A stretch of DNA of 64,000 bases. It comes from Aquatica leii (taxonomy: Eukaryota; Arthropoda; Insecta; Coleoptera; Lampyridae). Below are positions 32,515-43,489 of the stretch, piece after piece; positions within the stretch are counted from its first letter, which is position 1, and each line of letters starts with the position of its first letter. The notes under the pieces were generated by a model, which saw nothing but the letters and a program-made list of their open reading frames with translations, was not told the origin of the DNA and made no database searches. A program made the translations under genes and the position numbers. Location: NCBI GenBank assembly GCA_035610365.1, contig CM069439.1, positions 21,155,533 to 21,219,532 of the forward strand. The letters run 5' to 3'.

Positions 32515-34058
32515 CAGGGTGTCCCACGAGGTACTGTACATACTGAAATGGTATGTTCCTTAGGTCAATTTAAGTAGAAAACGTCCTATAAACATAGGTC
32601 CAATTCGCCATAGTTACACAGATACAAGCGTTCAAAGTTTATAAATGCTCACACATTTTTTGAAAATTATTATTATTGAAAACAAAAAATCGAACTACAA
32701 AACAAACATAAAAAAAAACAAACAAAAAAATCACATCAAGTGCTCAAAATGACCTCCTTCGGCATTAATACAACGACGGCTGCGATCTAGAATGGACCGA
32801 GTAGCCACTCGAAGCACTTGCTGGTTGTTCCGTGTTTGTTGACACACATCCAGTATACGCTGTATTAGTTCAGCTCTGGTATTAACTTTTACCTCGTATA
32901 CTAAACTTTTGACATGACCCCACAGGTAGAAGTCCAAAGGTGTAAGATCGGGCGATCTCGGTGGCCAAGCATGCTGGCCTCCACGCCCAATCCACCTATT
33001 GGGGTAAGCAACATTTAGATATTCGGTCATATGCCGACTAAAATGTAGAGGAGCTCCATCTTGTTGCAGAAACATTTGTTGTCTTGTTAGTAAAGGTACT
33101 TCTTCCAAAAACGGTAGCAATTCATTCCGCAAAAAGTTAGCATATGCTTCTCCTGTCAGACGTTCCTCAAAGAAAAAAGGTCCAATAAGTTGATCGTCAA
33201 TCATGCCACACCATACGTTAACAGAAAATCTGCGCTGAAAGTTAGTTTCTGCTGTGCCATGTGGATTTTGATATGACCACAAATGAGAATTACGTGTATT
33301 GTTCACTCCATCTCTAGTAAACTGCGCCTCGTCGCTAAATAAAATGAATGGAACTAATTGTGGATTTACCTGTAGCCAGTGGCAGAAACTCAACCGGGCA
33401 GCAAAATCTCCAGGTTCCAGATGCTGAACCTGTTGCATGTGATAGGGATACAAAAGCCGGTCATGTAATTGCTATACTGACATACGGGAGAGTCCCGTTC
33501 GAGAAGAAATTCTTCTAGTACTCAACCCTGGATTCCGATCAACCATCTGTAGAATGTTTTTCTGCTCATTCACATTCAACTGCACAGGACGGTCTGATCT
33601 TGTTGAAACTGATGGAAATGAACCATGAGTCCGTACATGTTGAAACACAGAAGAAAATGTTTGGTGATTTGGCACCCTCCTGTTGGGAAATCTTCGTTCA
33701 TATTCCCTAACGGCAGATCTTGCATTTCCATCACAAAATCCATAAATGTAAATGATATCAGCATACTCTTCGTTAGAAAAATGAGAAGGCATTTTGCATT
33801 TAAATTACACTTCATTTAATAAAACCGACTGTGACATTAGTAGAAAAGAAAGCAATAAATGATATATTGTTCGGCTTTTGTTTCCCAGTTGACTAAGAAT
33901 AATTAATTTTCAAAAAATGTGTGATCAGTTATAAACTTTGAACGCTTGTATCTGTGTAACTATGGCGAATTGGATCTATGTTTATAGGACGTTTTCTACT
34001 TAAATTGATCTAAGGAACATACCATTTCAGTATGTACAGTACCTCGTGAGACACCCTG
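32515..34058 (-). mobile_element. DD41D mariner-b with ~160-bp TIRs
   Basis: The left end is TA followed by CAGGGTGTCCCACGAGGTAC (32515). The right end is the complement with one change, ending at 34058 and followed by TA. The inverted repeats run about 160 bp with only a handful of mismatches (32515-32677 and 33898-34058). The unit is 1,544 bp and lies 64 bp from mariner-a, in the same orientation. Confidence 0.95.
32731..33792 (-). pseudogene. mariner-b (DD41D) transposase with one in-frame TAG
   Basis: A single frame runs from MPSHFSNEEYADII (33792) to a stop at 32731 (353 codons) and is broken only by TAG at 33472-33474, where related transposases have Trp. Visible parts are the N-terminal NARSAVREYERRFPNRRVP segment, a second helix-turn-helix (LSTRRISSRTGLSRMSV), and the catalytic motifs ILFSDEAQFTRDG, FLQQDGAPLHF and RSPDLTPLDFYLWG. 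Spacing between the second and third Asp is 41. The protein is related to, but clearly distinct from, that of mariner-a. Confidence 0.93.
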
Positions 34059-34390
34059 TATAAAAACAAAATAAGAACCAGAACTGAATGTAACAATTTA
34101 CAGAAATTCTGAAAATAAGTAAATATAATATATACAATAACAATAAAACAAATTATGATTAAGAGAGAAGAATTACTATGAGGAATCAATATGTGCAAGT
34201 TTATGAAATTGTTTCGAGTTTAGATATTACATTAACATCAACGAGACAAAAAATATAAGAAATAGAACAACTAAACATAGCACAAACAAATTGGATTTGT
34301 ATTAAAGAACTCGAAAAGAATTGAAGTAGCATAATATAAGAAAATAAAGACAAAATATATTGAAAATCAATCAAAACCGCTCGTTTATTA

Positions 34391-35444
34391 TTTTAAAGGC
34401 AAATTAAATACGTTCGGTAGCTATGTTTCTATGCACTTAGTAAATTTTATTGCATCGTCTTGGGTTTGTGATATTGCTTATACAAGCTACTTGAATTCGA
34501 ATTAAATGAGTAATTTTGTAGATCGCATCCGATTTCAGTGGTATATTGTTTTGAAACAATAACGCGAATAAACGTTTATGAATTTATTTAGTTTATGTTG
34601 AAGTGCAACGATTCAAATTATTGACTTTGCAATAATACGATTGAGAAAATTGTTTCAGAAGAGATATTGGAATGCTCTAAGAGCGCATTGAAACATTCCT
34701 ATACTTGTAGAAAACCACCGCTTTTTATTAGAACTCGCTTAGACTTTGTAGTTTTAAAGGTAATGGAACATGAAACTGTATTTTGTTGTTAGTTGATGTT
34801 TCATACGTTAAAGAGCCCTTTCGAAAGGTGCTCCTTCATTTAAGCTGCAGCTCTAATTCACGTAAAGCTTTATACGAATTAGAATCGATATAGAAACTAA
34901 TCCAAAAATAGAAAATCTTTACTTTTTAGATATCAGTGAAAAGTACCGATGAAGAACGTCAAGTTTCTTTCAAGGCATACTTTAAAGTAGACATTTTTAA
35001 TATCGTAACGATTTAAAAATAAAGTAGTTAATGATATTAAATTGCATCCGACGTATCGATAATTAGATCACAGTTCCTCACTTATTTAGATAATTAACCC
35101 CACATCCGGGTCAAAATAGCTACCGCAGCAATTTGCAGGGGTCTGCAACTTTGTCTGGCGTGTTTAAAAGTGTTCATAGTATGATGTCGGTTACACCTTA
35201 TTGTATTATTGAGTTTGCAAACAGGCTTTATTAACATTTAAAATATATGCAGTTTGATGCAAGAATTTCTGTTTGTGGTTGAAATCCAATTAAAACAAAC
35301 AGTAAGCATGACGTAACAACCTTTGACCCGTCCCGCTAGATATTTCTTATCATGGTTGGTGCTGACCTTTGCTTATAGAAACCCTACACGAGTTTAAATG
35401 AAGCAACGAATGCGTTATAACATTCTTCAATTTTTGTTTATCGG
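34391..35444. other. Interval upstream of the host-like gene
   Basis: About 1 kb of AT-rich DNA with no gene or repeat recognised. It would contain the promoter of the gene starting at 35495. Confidence 0.45.
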
Positions 35445-35915
35445 TTTACCAAAATAAGAAAGAATTGTGAGTTTTACTCAAAAATTTCAGCAAAATGGTG
35501 CCCAAATGTGACTTTCGATGGATTTTGGGCATATTTTTAATCGTTATACTCCAAACAGAAGCACAGTTCAGTAAGTTATTCTTATATATTTTACGCATTG
35601 CTAAATAATAAAAAAAAACACTGTTAACAATTGCCAAAGCACAAAACTTCCTTTTCTTGAATTTTGAAATGTGTATTGCCTATTTATTAGATTTTTCTTA
35701 AATATAAGTTTATCGGAAAATGATAATACAAGTTTGTAACATTGTTACTTTGTTAGATTGCTTTAGTTGCGTATCAGCATTTTCATTTAGTATGTGGATG
35801 CACCGGATGTACTCACATTTATTACTTGCTTTGTACATTTTACCACATGAATCTAAAGGAAATTCATTATTAGTTTATGTACATTTTCACGAAAGCTTTC
35901 AAAAGCAAACATGGC
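35445..35915 (+). repeat. Duplicated block X, original copy
   Basis: This block matches 46145-46610 in the same orientation, including the signal-peptide exon and the following intron start (GTTTATCGGAAAA, CACCGGATGTACTCACATTT). It is part of a local duplication rather than a transposon, since no terminal repeats are visible. Confidence 0.85.
35495..35570 (+). CDS. Candidate exon 1 of a secreted-protein gene (signal peptide)
   Basis: The ATG at 35495 (context CAAAATGG) opens a 25-codon exon: MVPKCDFRW followed by the hydrophobic core ILGIFLIVIL and QTEAQF, a textbook signal peptide with likely cleavage after TEA. The frame stops at a consensus donor GTAAGT (35571) in phase 1. The same exon is duplicated at 46199 with all differences leaving the frame open. 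The next exon is probably 45021-45065, which has the matching phase. Protein family is unknown; the first mature residues (QFSPLKDLNICGKPTC) show two cysteines. This is the only host gene candidate in the window. Confidence 0.6.
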
Positions 35916-37580
35916 CGAAATCCAATTATTGTATTGATAAACAAATAAATATTGTTGTATCAAAACTATTTATAAAGTAATTATAAATTTAAATATATAC
36001 AATTACTGATTAGTTTAATTTGTTTAGATTAATTCACAATGTTCTTGTACTTATTTTTGTTAATTTGCGTAATGTTTATATATATCTTTAAATTATTATA
36101 CTTTATTTTTAGCTTTACGGTTTTACTAAAATGTACTGAAGTTAATAATTAGAGCAACTTCAACGTGTAGTTTAGGCGAATTTAATTTTTTGGTTACTGA
36201 TCCTTACCAATAACAAACTAATAAAAAGCTTGGATATAACGCGGAAAAGATATCAATACATAATAACTGATCTATGCTAATTACGATTTGCGACAACGTA
36301 AAAAATACATTCGTGCAACGTAAACCAAAATTATGATGTAGTATTACAAAAACTGCAAACGTAAAGCAAAAACGATTTTTATAGTTTCGTCTGGATCGAT
36401 CTAATCAAAAACAAAAATAGTTCTTGACTGCCAGTCTTTTGAATAAATCAACATTTAACGAAAAATGACCATGAATGAGGTTTGCAAAGATCAGAATTAA
36501 ATGTTTACGTAGTGATCAAATTGACGACTGCAGACAACTAATACGCAAAAAGTTCAAAAAACTTTCAAAATGCATATTTTTTATTAACTTTGATTGTTAT
36601 TACAATTTTTGATGCGTTGACAGTCATCGTTTGGTGCACTAGCACTCATCAATAAATACGATAACACTTTCTGGGCTGTAATAAACAAAAACTACATTAG
36701 CAAAAAAGTTCAAAAGTCGGATTTGATTATTTGAATCATTATCGTTGCTGACAAGAATAACTACAGTTCTTTTTTTAAAAATTGCGATATTTTCAAATAC
36801 TTTAATGCAATCTACGATGATGACTCATGTAATATTTATCACTTTAGTCAGTACTTAATTATACAATTCATTGATTCATTATTTAACCTTCAATTGATTT
36901 TTGAGTAACAGTTTATCAGTTTCTTGAGTAATCTGTCTGATTAAGAACTCGATTGACGAACGTAATAATAGCTTGATTGTATCCACAGTCGTTAATTAAA
37001 TAATTTATTTCTTAGTATTTTATTTAACTTTTAGTTAAATTTATAACAAACTAAATCCGAGATTTTAATTTTTACGTTCAAATTTATAACATCCCAAAAG
37101 CATAATAGTAAGGAATTGTTTGGGTTTTAACTTTTTATTTGAAAACGTTTAGCTTAAGTCGACGAAACATTCTTATAACTGCATCTAAAGAAATTAAAAA
37201 GAAACTGAACTCAATAACATTTTATTTTTTTTCTCAGTTTGGGGTATTGTTTCTTTGTAGTTTTCAAGCGCAATGTTCAGTGGAAAGTGCTTTTAAAGCA
37301 CAATGGACCAACTCTTATAAATATGCTTGTGATATTGCGAAGAATTTATGCATTTATTTACAAAAATACATATAACCAAATAAATGTCTCTTAAGGTCGG
37401 TTGTAAGTTCTTTAAAGTTCGTCTGCCAAAGAAATTTTTTGAGTCGCTTGACTGATATTTTTATTGCGCTTATACAAGCATGTAATTAATGCTAGCTTAT
37501 AAACAGGTACATTCGGGGACGATTTTGATATTTGCGTAAAACGTATACCTACTTAATAAATACGATTTCTTATAATATAT
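35916..37580. other. Presumed intron, left part
   Basis: AT-rich DNA with no recognised element between the first exon and Gypsy-2 copy B. Confidence 0.45.
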
Positions 37581-38055
37581 TGTTGCGAATTTATTTATTA
37601 AAAACTAATTTATTTAAACGACTAAATATATGTTTTACTTATACTAGAAATATGCACACTTGTAAATTAACCGAACTAATGAAATCTAATTATATTTAAT
37701 AAAAACACTTACACTAATTTATGTATAACCGTTGTATAACACTATCACTAACACGAGATAAGATAACGCCCGCGGGTAGCTTCACACTTGTTTACACTAA
37801 AAATCACGTACACGATTATTCTCGGTATATTTATGTAGACACACGCGTGCTAACGATTTATTTCCACTTGATAATCTTCTCAACACTGCTGTATTTGCAT
37901 TCCAACAATAACTGACCTACGATTTTTTTCTTCGGTATTTATACACATTGGCGAATCCTTCTCGAGTGCTCCCTACTTTTCGCTATATCTTCTAGAAAAT
38001 TGATAACAGCTTCTAGAAGGCTCTTGCATTTACAAATAACTTCTCGAACGTTTCA
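37581..38055 (-). repeat. Gypsy-2B 3' LTR
   Basis: This 475-bp LTR is the downstream one for the minus-strand element. The right 330 bp are nearly identical to the other LTR, whereas the left ~150 bp differ clearly. TTCTAGAA boxes lie near 37990-38020. Confidence 0.92.
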
Positions 38056-38308
38056 CTGTCCCCTTCTTAGGACTGTTCTGTCCCAGAACAGGAGACTGGA
38101 TGCGACACCGGTAAAATGGATCGTGGCGATAGCGGCAGCTTCCTCCATTTCGGCAACCTCCTTGACCATAAAAGTAACAGTCAATGGACTTTTCCTGACC
38201 CAATATTCTCCTTGGTTGGTAACTACAGACCAACACTTGAATGCCTGTTCCTCGGAAGACGACCTCTAACATATTTCGAACTGTCCTCCAAGTTGATCTA
38301 AGCCACAA
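38056..38308 (-). pseudogene. Gypsy-2B macrodomain end and CCCH zinc finger
   Basis: After a 4-bp deletion at about 38285 (relative to copy A) the frame continues as MLEVVFRGTGIQVLVCSYQP, the last strand of the macrodomain. The zinc finger follows as CYFYGQGGC-RNGGSC-RYRH, spacing C-x7-C-x5-C-x3-H. The frame then runs towards the polypurine tract and the LTR. The finger type is the one common in RNA-binding proteins; its role here is inferred. All four zinc ligands are identical to copy A, although the copies differ elsewhere. Confidence 0.8.
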
Positions 38309-38691
38309 CCAAGCTTGGGTACTGCCAATTTCTTAACATGATGGAACTCCATTTCTCTCTTGAGACTCCATAATGTTCGCCACAGATCTTTGTATAACGG
38401 CTTGACACGTAAATATTTCTTGGTGACCAAATAGAAAACGAAGCGTCCGTCACCGCGTAGTCCTAAAACTTTTCCGACTGCCGGTTGCTGTCTTTGTAAT
38501 TCATCTAGCTGCCCAAACTTCTTTTTCAACACGACTGCAACCCCTCTGGACATGTCAAGATCCTCGCTCACGCAATGTGCGACGGCGTAATCTTTTTGTG
38601 TCTGGAACAGATCTTGTTGTTCCTCGGTGGTAACTCCGAACCTAGCTTTTCCAGAACCTCCGTATAAATTTATAAACTTCTCGAACTCCAT
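38266..38691 (-). pseudogene. Gypsy-2B macrodomain (TARG1/OARD1 type)
   Basis: This frame encodes most of a macrodomain downstream of integrase. Motifs are TTEEQQDLFQTQKDYAVAHC, VSEDLDMSRGVAVV, KKKFGQLDEL, LRGDGRFVFYLVTKK and VPKLGCGLDQL. TARG1-type enzymes hydrolyse ADP-ribose from glutamate or aspartate. Their catalytic Lys (here in VTKK) and Asp (in GCGLD) and the substrate-contacting Ser (in HCVSED) are all present, more complete than in copy A, where GCGLD is GCVLD. In this copy a ~50-bp deletion near 38735 separates it from integrase and a small deletion near 38285 shifts its last strand. Confidence 0.88.
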
Positions 38692-38723
38692 TTCTTTGAT
38701 TGGATTCCTAGTTCTGCTACTTA

Positions 38724-39575
38724 TTACTCTGGATCGACGTGAACCACTTTTGGCTTGCCTCTGGGCGGTTTTCGGATGCGATATATGACGTTGTTAATAC
38801 GCTGCACGACTTCATAGGGGCCCTCCCATTGCCTTTGCAGCTTTGGCGACAAACCACGTCTCCTTTGAGGATTATACAACCAGATCATATCGCCAGGTTG
38901 AAACCCACCATTTCGCGCCTTGACGTCATATCTTGTTTTCATCCTGTCGCTGGCAATTTGTGTGTTTTTACGGACCTCTTCATGTACTTCGTTCAGCCTC
39001 TTGGCCAGCTTGCTGACGTAATCTTCTCCAGCAACTTCTTCTTCCGGTCTTCGTCCAAATTGAAGATCGCATGGTAATCGTATTTCACGACCGAGCATGA
39101 TACAGGATGGTGTTTGGCCTGTGCTTTCGTGAACGGATGATCGGTATGCCATTAAGAAAAGGTGCAAGTACTGATCCTAGTCTCTTTGGTGTTTGGACAC
39201 TACCTTGGCTAAGTACTTGCCCATTGTTCGATTCATCCGTTCAACCATGCCATCAGATTAAGGATGGAGAGGCGTTGTCCTAGTTTTCTTAATTCCCAAC
39301 AGTCGGCAAACTTCTTGAAACAGCCTAGACTCAAAATTGCGGCCTTGATCGGAGTGTAATTCCAACGGAACTCCTAACCGACAGAAAAACTCCTTTACCA
39401 ATACGTCTGCGACTGTAGCTGCTTCCTGATTGGGTATAGCGTAAGCCTCCGTCCATTTCGTGAAATAATCAATTGCCACCAGGATGTATTTATTTTCCGA
39501 ATCGGATTCTGGGAACGGCCCTGCGATGTCAATCGCTACTCTTTCCAAAGGGCTTCCTACGTTGTATTGCTTCAT
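38724..39575 (-). pseudogene. Gypsy-2B integrase, zinc domain deleted
   Basis: The frame 39575-39258 starts just before the first catalytic Asp (VAIDIAGPFPESDSENKYIL) and includes the second (LHSDQGRNFESRLF). A TAA at about 39258-39260 replaces Gln before SDGMVER, which holds the Glu. A TAG near 39175 replaces Trp, and the C-terminal region follows (39167-38724: FQPGDMIWLYNPQRRRGL). The region between the RNase H end and MKQYNVGSPLE lacks about 250 bp that copy A retains, removing the HHCC zinc site. The remaining integrase is truncated and interrupted. Confidence 0.87.
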
Positions 39576-39739
39576 TGCTTAAGAAGACCGTCTTCTACTA
39601 TCAAAAAGTCCCACTGCGCCCAATACGCTTTGATATTTCTGCCCAAAGCACTCACTTCTTCCCAGGTTGGTCGTCGGCCGCTTTCTTTCCAGTCCAGGAG
39701 TAGTCTTATTTCAGGATCGTCTTCTTGTTCGCGACGTAA

Positions 39740-41404
39740 CTACTCAGGTTCCCACTCATCATCAACCATAGTAGTTCTCCAGAGGCATTCGACTTTTTCT
39801 TCCAGTCGCGAACAATGGCTGCAGTCCGCCGGACATGGTCTTCTGGACAAGGCATCAGCGTTCCGATGACTGCTTCCGGCACGGTGTTCTGTGTCATAGT
39901 CATACTCTTGCAGTCTCTCGATCCATCTTGCCACTTGTCCTTCTGGGTTACGGAACTGCAGTAGCCATTTTAAAGCGGCGTGGTCTGTTCTCAGTAAAAA
40001 TTTTCGTCCATACAAATACTTATAGAAATGTTCGATGGACTTAACGACTGCTAACAGCTCCCTCCTAGTCACGCAATAATTTTTTTCTGGCCTGGACAAA
40101 ACCTTGCTAAAGTACGCGATAACCTTTTCTTGTCCATCTTGAACCTGCAAAAGGACCGCGCCTATGGCCAGATTGCTTGCGTCGGTATCCAAAACAAATT
40201 TTCCATCTTCTCTTGGATAACTCAGAATCGACGAAGTGACTAGGGCTTGTTTTAGTTGATTAAAAGAATTTTCGCAGTCTTCATTCCATCTAAATTCTGC
40301 TTTTTCTCCGGTTAATTTTGTCAATGGTTTGGCAATATTGGCAAATCCGGGTACAAATCTCCTATAATAAGTGCACAACCCAAGGAAACTTCGGACCTGA
40401 TGTTTGTCGATCGGTCTTGGCCATGCTTGCACTGCTCGGGTTTTGTCTGGGTCAGCCCTTACTCCATCTCTAGATACCACGTGGCCAAGGTATTGGACTT
40501 CCTTCTTAAATACGTGGCACTTCTTTGGGCTCAGTTTGAGGTTAGCCCCACGCAATCGCTGGAACACTTCCTTTAAGTTGTTCAAGTGCTCTTCAAACGA
40601 CCTTCCAACCACGATCACGTCGTCCAAGTAAACCAAGCACGTCTTCCAAGATAATCCGCGCAAAATGGTCTCCATCAAACGCTCGAACGTTGCAGGAGCG
40701 TTACACAGGCCGAAGGGCATTACAGTGAACTGCCACAAACCAGTTCGGATCGTAAAAGCTGTTTTTTTACGATCCTTGGGTTCTAATTCTACCTGCCAGT
40801 ATCCACTCTTTGAATCTAACGTAGAAAACCTCTGGAATCTTGACAGGGTGTCTAGCGTATCGTCAATTCTGGGTAAAGGGTAGCTGTCCTTTTTGGTCAC
40901 GTCGTTTAGCTGTCTGTAGTTTACGCAAAACCTCGTTGATCCATCCTTCTTCTTTACGAGTACCACTGGGGATGCCCATGGGCTACTTGAAGGTTCAATC
41001 ACGCCTTCTCTTTCCATATCCGTAATTATTTGTTCGGTTTCTTCTCTTTTCGCCAAAAGAAGTCTGCGTGGATGTTGTCGTATTGGCCGAGCGTTTCCGG
41101 TATTAATTTTATGTTTCACCACGTTAGTTCTTTCTTTGGAGCCACTCTCCAGAGCGAACACATCTTGGTACTCTTGCATCAACACTTTAACTTTAGCCAG
41201 CTGGTCTTGGCTGAGATTTTGGCATTTGGTGGTTAGACTGTCCAATAGATGTTGTGGACACTTTTTCGGCGACGTATCTTCGTTCGACTTCACGCATCTC
41301 ACAATTTGTAATACTGGTGTGCATTGGCCTACTACGGTCTTCTTTTTCAACGTTACAGGATCTGAGTTGATGTTTAAGATCCTTACTGGCATCGTGTTTT
41401 TCAC
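39740..41404 (-). pseudogene. Gypsy-2B reverse transcriptase and RNase H
   Basis: A 554-residue open frame. RT motifs are SSPWASPVVLVKKKDGSTRF, YPLPRIDDTLDTLSRFQRFS, FTVMPFGLCNAPATFERLM and the active-site box CLVYLDDVIVVG. RNase H follows with [19 protein letters not shown] and [15 protein letters not shown]. The methionine at 41404 is internal: the same frame continues upstream through a TAG at 41435 into protease, and the next domain is reached after a TAG at 39740, where copy A has Gln. RT and RNase H themselves contain no lesion. Confidence 0.93.
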
Positions 41405-41434
41405 TCGTACTAAAGTTCTGCCAATTAGTAGTCC

Positions 41435-41950
41435 CTATTCAACTAACCCGCCCTCCATTGGTTCAATCGCGCGTATGTAGCCTTCCGGGAGACTTCCATC
41501 CAGGCGTGCCAACACTACACTTTCAGTCTTTGCAGGCAGAGTCACGTCTTCACTCAATAAGACTCGCACGGCTGCCTTCTCTGACGAATGAAAAGGAATT
41601 TCTTCATTGTCGATCTTCAGGACATCGTTCTTCATATCCAAATGGAACCCATACTTTTTTATCACGTCCATTCCCAAGATAACTTCTTCCGTGATGTCGG
41701 CTACCAGTACTTGATGGTCGAGTACTCCATTTCCTAAACCAATGGTTACTTTGACTTGTCTGTGAGTAGGTATTTCGTCGCCCGTCGCCGTTCAAAGTAG
41801 TACTGTTACTGGTGTTGTCTTCTCGTTTTCCACTAAAATATCAGGACGAATGATGGTCTTCGTCGCTCCTGTGTTAACCAGTGACTGGACGCTTCTCCCA
41901 TTGATCTTGCCATCGAGATAAATGCTATGAAATTGCTCCCTAGGCGATGC
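41435..41950 (-). pseudogene. Gypsy-2B protease region
   Basis: The active-site motif reads SLVNTGATKTIIRPD, where retroviral-type aspartic proteases have DTGA. The catalytic Asp is Asn here, one G-to-A type change, so the copy would be protease-dead. After TGA at 41792-41794, same-frame reading continues to LGMDVIKKYGFHLD (the usual ILG-x-D end of the protease fold). A TAG follows at 41435. It lies between gag and RT in one long frame, as in the 412 lineage. Confidence 0.82.
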
Positions 41951-43151
41951 CATTTGGATCGTAATCTCCGGAGTCTGACTAGATGGGATTACTTTTTGTC
42001 TCTTTTGTTCGCCTCGTTCTAAATTATCGAGCGCTCTTCTTGTCATCTTCTTAGGTTTAGTACGATGCCGTCGTACATGGCCTATTTCATCGCAGTTCAA
42101 AACTGTCACTCCTCTTTCCCGATGTATTCGTCGCGCTATCTCCTCGATGCTTTCCAGTGTCTGCGCGGGTACTTCTGTAGCACAGCAGAGTCTATGACCA
42201 TCTCGTTGCGTTGCTTGTTTTGCTGCTTCAAACTCCAAAGCAGGCACCAAAGCGTCATCCAATGTCTTCGGTCGAGCTAACCGGAGAGTCTGCTGCGTTT
42301 CGTTGTCTCGGAGGCCGTCTACAAAGGTTTGAATATCCAATTGCTCCAAGAAGGTATCTGGCGCTGTAGGATACGCAAGCCGTGTTAATCTGGCGATGTC
42401 AGCCTCAAACTCTTGAAGACTTTCGGCAGCTTTTTGAACCCGACTTTTAATTTGAGCTTGTTAGACTTGTTGAAGATGAGCATCTCCATATCTCATTTCT
42501 AATCGTGAAATTAAAGTTCGTAATTTTCTTGTAGGTGGTCAGGCACAGTTTGTAAAATTCCAAGCGCTTCTCCACGTAAGGACACTATTAAAGACGTCGC
42601 TTTCTGTTTCTTGCTCCAACCATTAGCAGTAGCTGCGGCTTCAAACTGCTTGTAATAGGTTGACCATGAAACTTTACCATCAAAATTTGGTGGTACAACT
42701 TTAAACTTGTGGGTGGTTTCTTCCCGACGGTCCATTATTAAATCTTCACTCGTGACACTTCCTTCACCATGATAATTCATTTGGTTCATTTTTTCTTGAG
42801 CAGTTTCATTCTGTCTTTTAATTTGTCCTCTATTGCTTCTATTTTCTCATTCATAGATTGTTTTCCGTTTTCCAGAACTTCGCATATTTCTTCTCTTAAA
42901 TTTAACATGTCTGCTTGAGTTTCCTCTTGAACAATTTTGATTTGATTTTCCATGCTCGTTCGAATTTCTTCTTTTAAACTTCTAGAATTTTCCTCCATTT
43001 TCTGAGAATGTTCGGAGCGTTTTTCTTCCATTTTTCTTGAATTTTCTTCCATTTTTCTGGAATTTTCCGACAGTTTTTCTTCAATTTTCTGCGAATTTTT
43101 GCGCATTTTTCTATTCATCGATTCGAGAATTTCAAGTATTTTTGAATCCAT
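41792..43151 (-). pseudogene. Gypsy-2B gag with N-terminal coiled coil
   Basis: The likely start is MDSKILEILESMN (43151). The first ~120 residues are a charged coiled coil built from repeats (KMEENSRK, KMEEKRSEH). The capsid part follows in a different frame from 42789: FKVVPPNFDGKVSWSTYYKQ and KATSLIVSLRGEALGILQTV. A further frameshift near 42500-42511 leads to LEQLDIQTFVDGLRDNETQQ (42349 onward). The zinc knuckle is degenerate (NCDEIGHVRRH; first Cys and last Cys lost). The frame switches at 42786-42789 lie in an A-run, so indel or programmed shift cannot be separated by eye. Confidence 0.82.
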
Positions 43152-43465
43152 TTTAACTGCTTGCAAATGCGTCACCGGCATAAATTTAAATATAACACGA
43201 ATATAAAGTTTAAATACACTACTTTTTAAAATGCAGTTTTTGTGTAACACAAAATTTTAATAACGATCCACTTGTTAATAGAAACCACTAGTGTACGGAA
43301 ACGAATTTAATTAATATCGCGATCACGCACTTGTTAAAAGAAAAAGTTTAATAAACACTATTTTATACTTTATAAATAAACACGCGTATCGCGAACAGTT
43401 AATTCAATGTTCTTATTACGGGAGCGATATTAAATTACTTAATGGTATTTACACTAATAAAAATC

Positions 43466-43489
43466 GCGAACTTCCCACCGTGACACCAA
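43466..43489 (-). promoter_or_regulatory. Gypsy-2B tRNA primer binding site
   Basis: On the minus strand the sequence just after the 5' LTR reads TGGTGTCACGGTGGGAAG. TGG complements a tRNA CCA end, and a long match to a tRNA acceptor/T-arm is plausible. It resembles, but does not equal, the leucine-tRNA site of some fly Gypsy elements (recollection). Confidence 0.65.

Larger units (their letters stand above)
28740..34390 (+). mobile_element. Decayed non-LTR retrotransposon carrying three nested DNA transposons
   Basis: The three DNA transposons lie in a continuous A-rich, plus-strand-biased background. Excluding 29339-30144, the background reads LINE RT: EERLKTRIEGKRLLLDDQ just before the insertion and FVDLKAAFDNTNRKK (motif A with its catalytic Asp) just after it. 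The A-rich background resumes between the two mariners (32454-32513) and after them (34061-34390). No clade can be assigned, and no endonuclease or YADD box was identified. A short (TTA)n microsatellite lies at about 28990-29013. Outer limits are set by base composition only. Confidence 0.55.
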
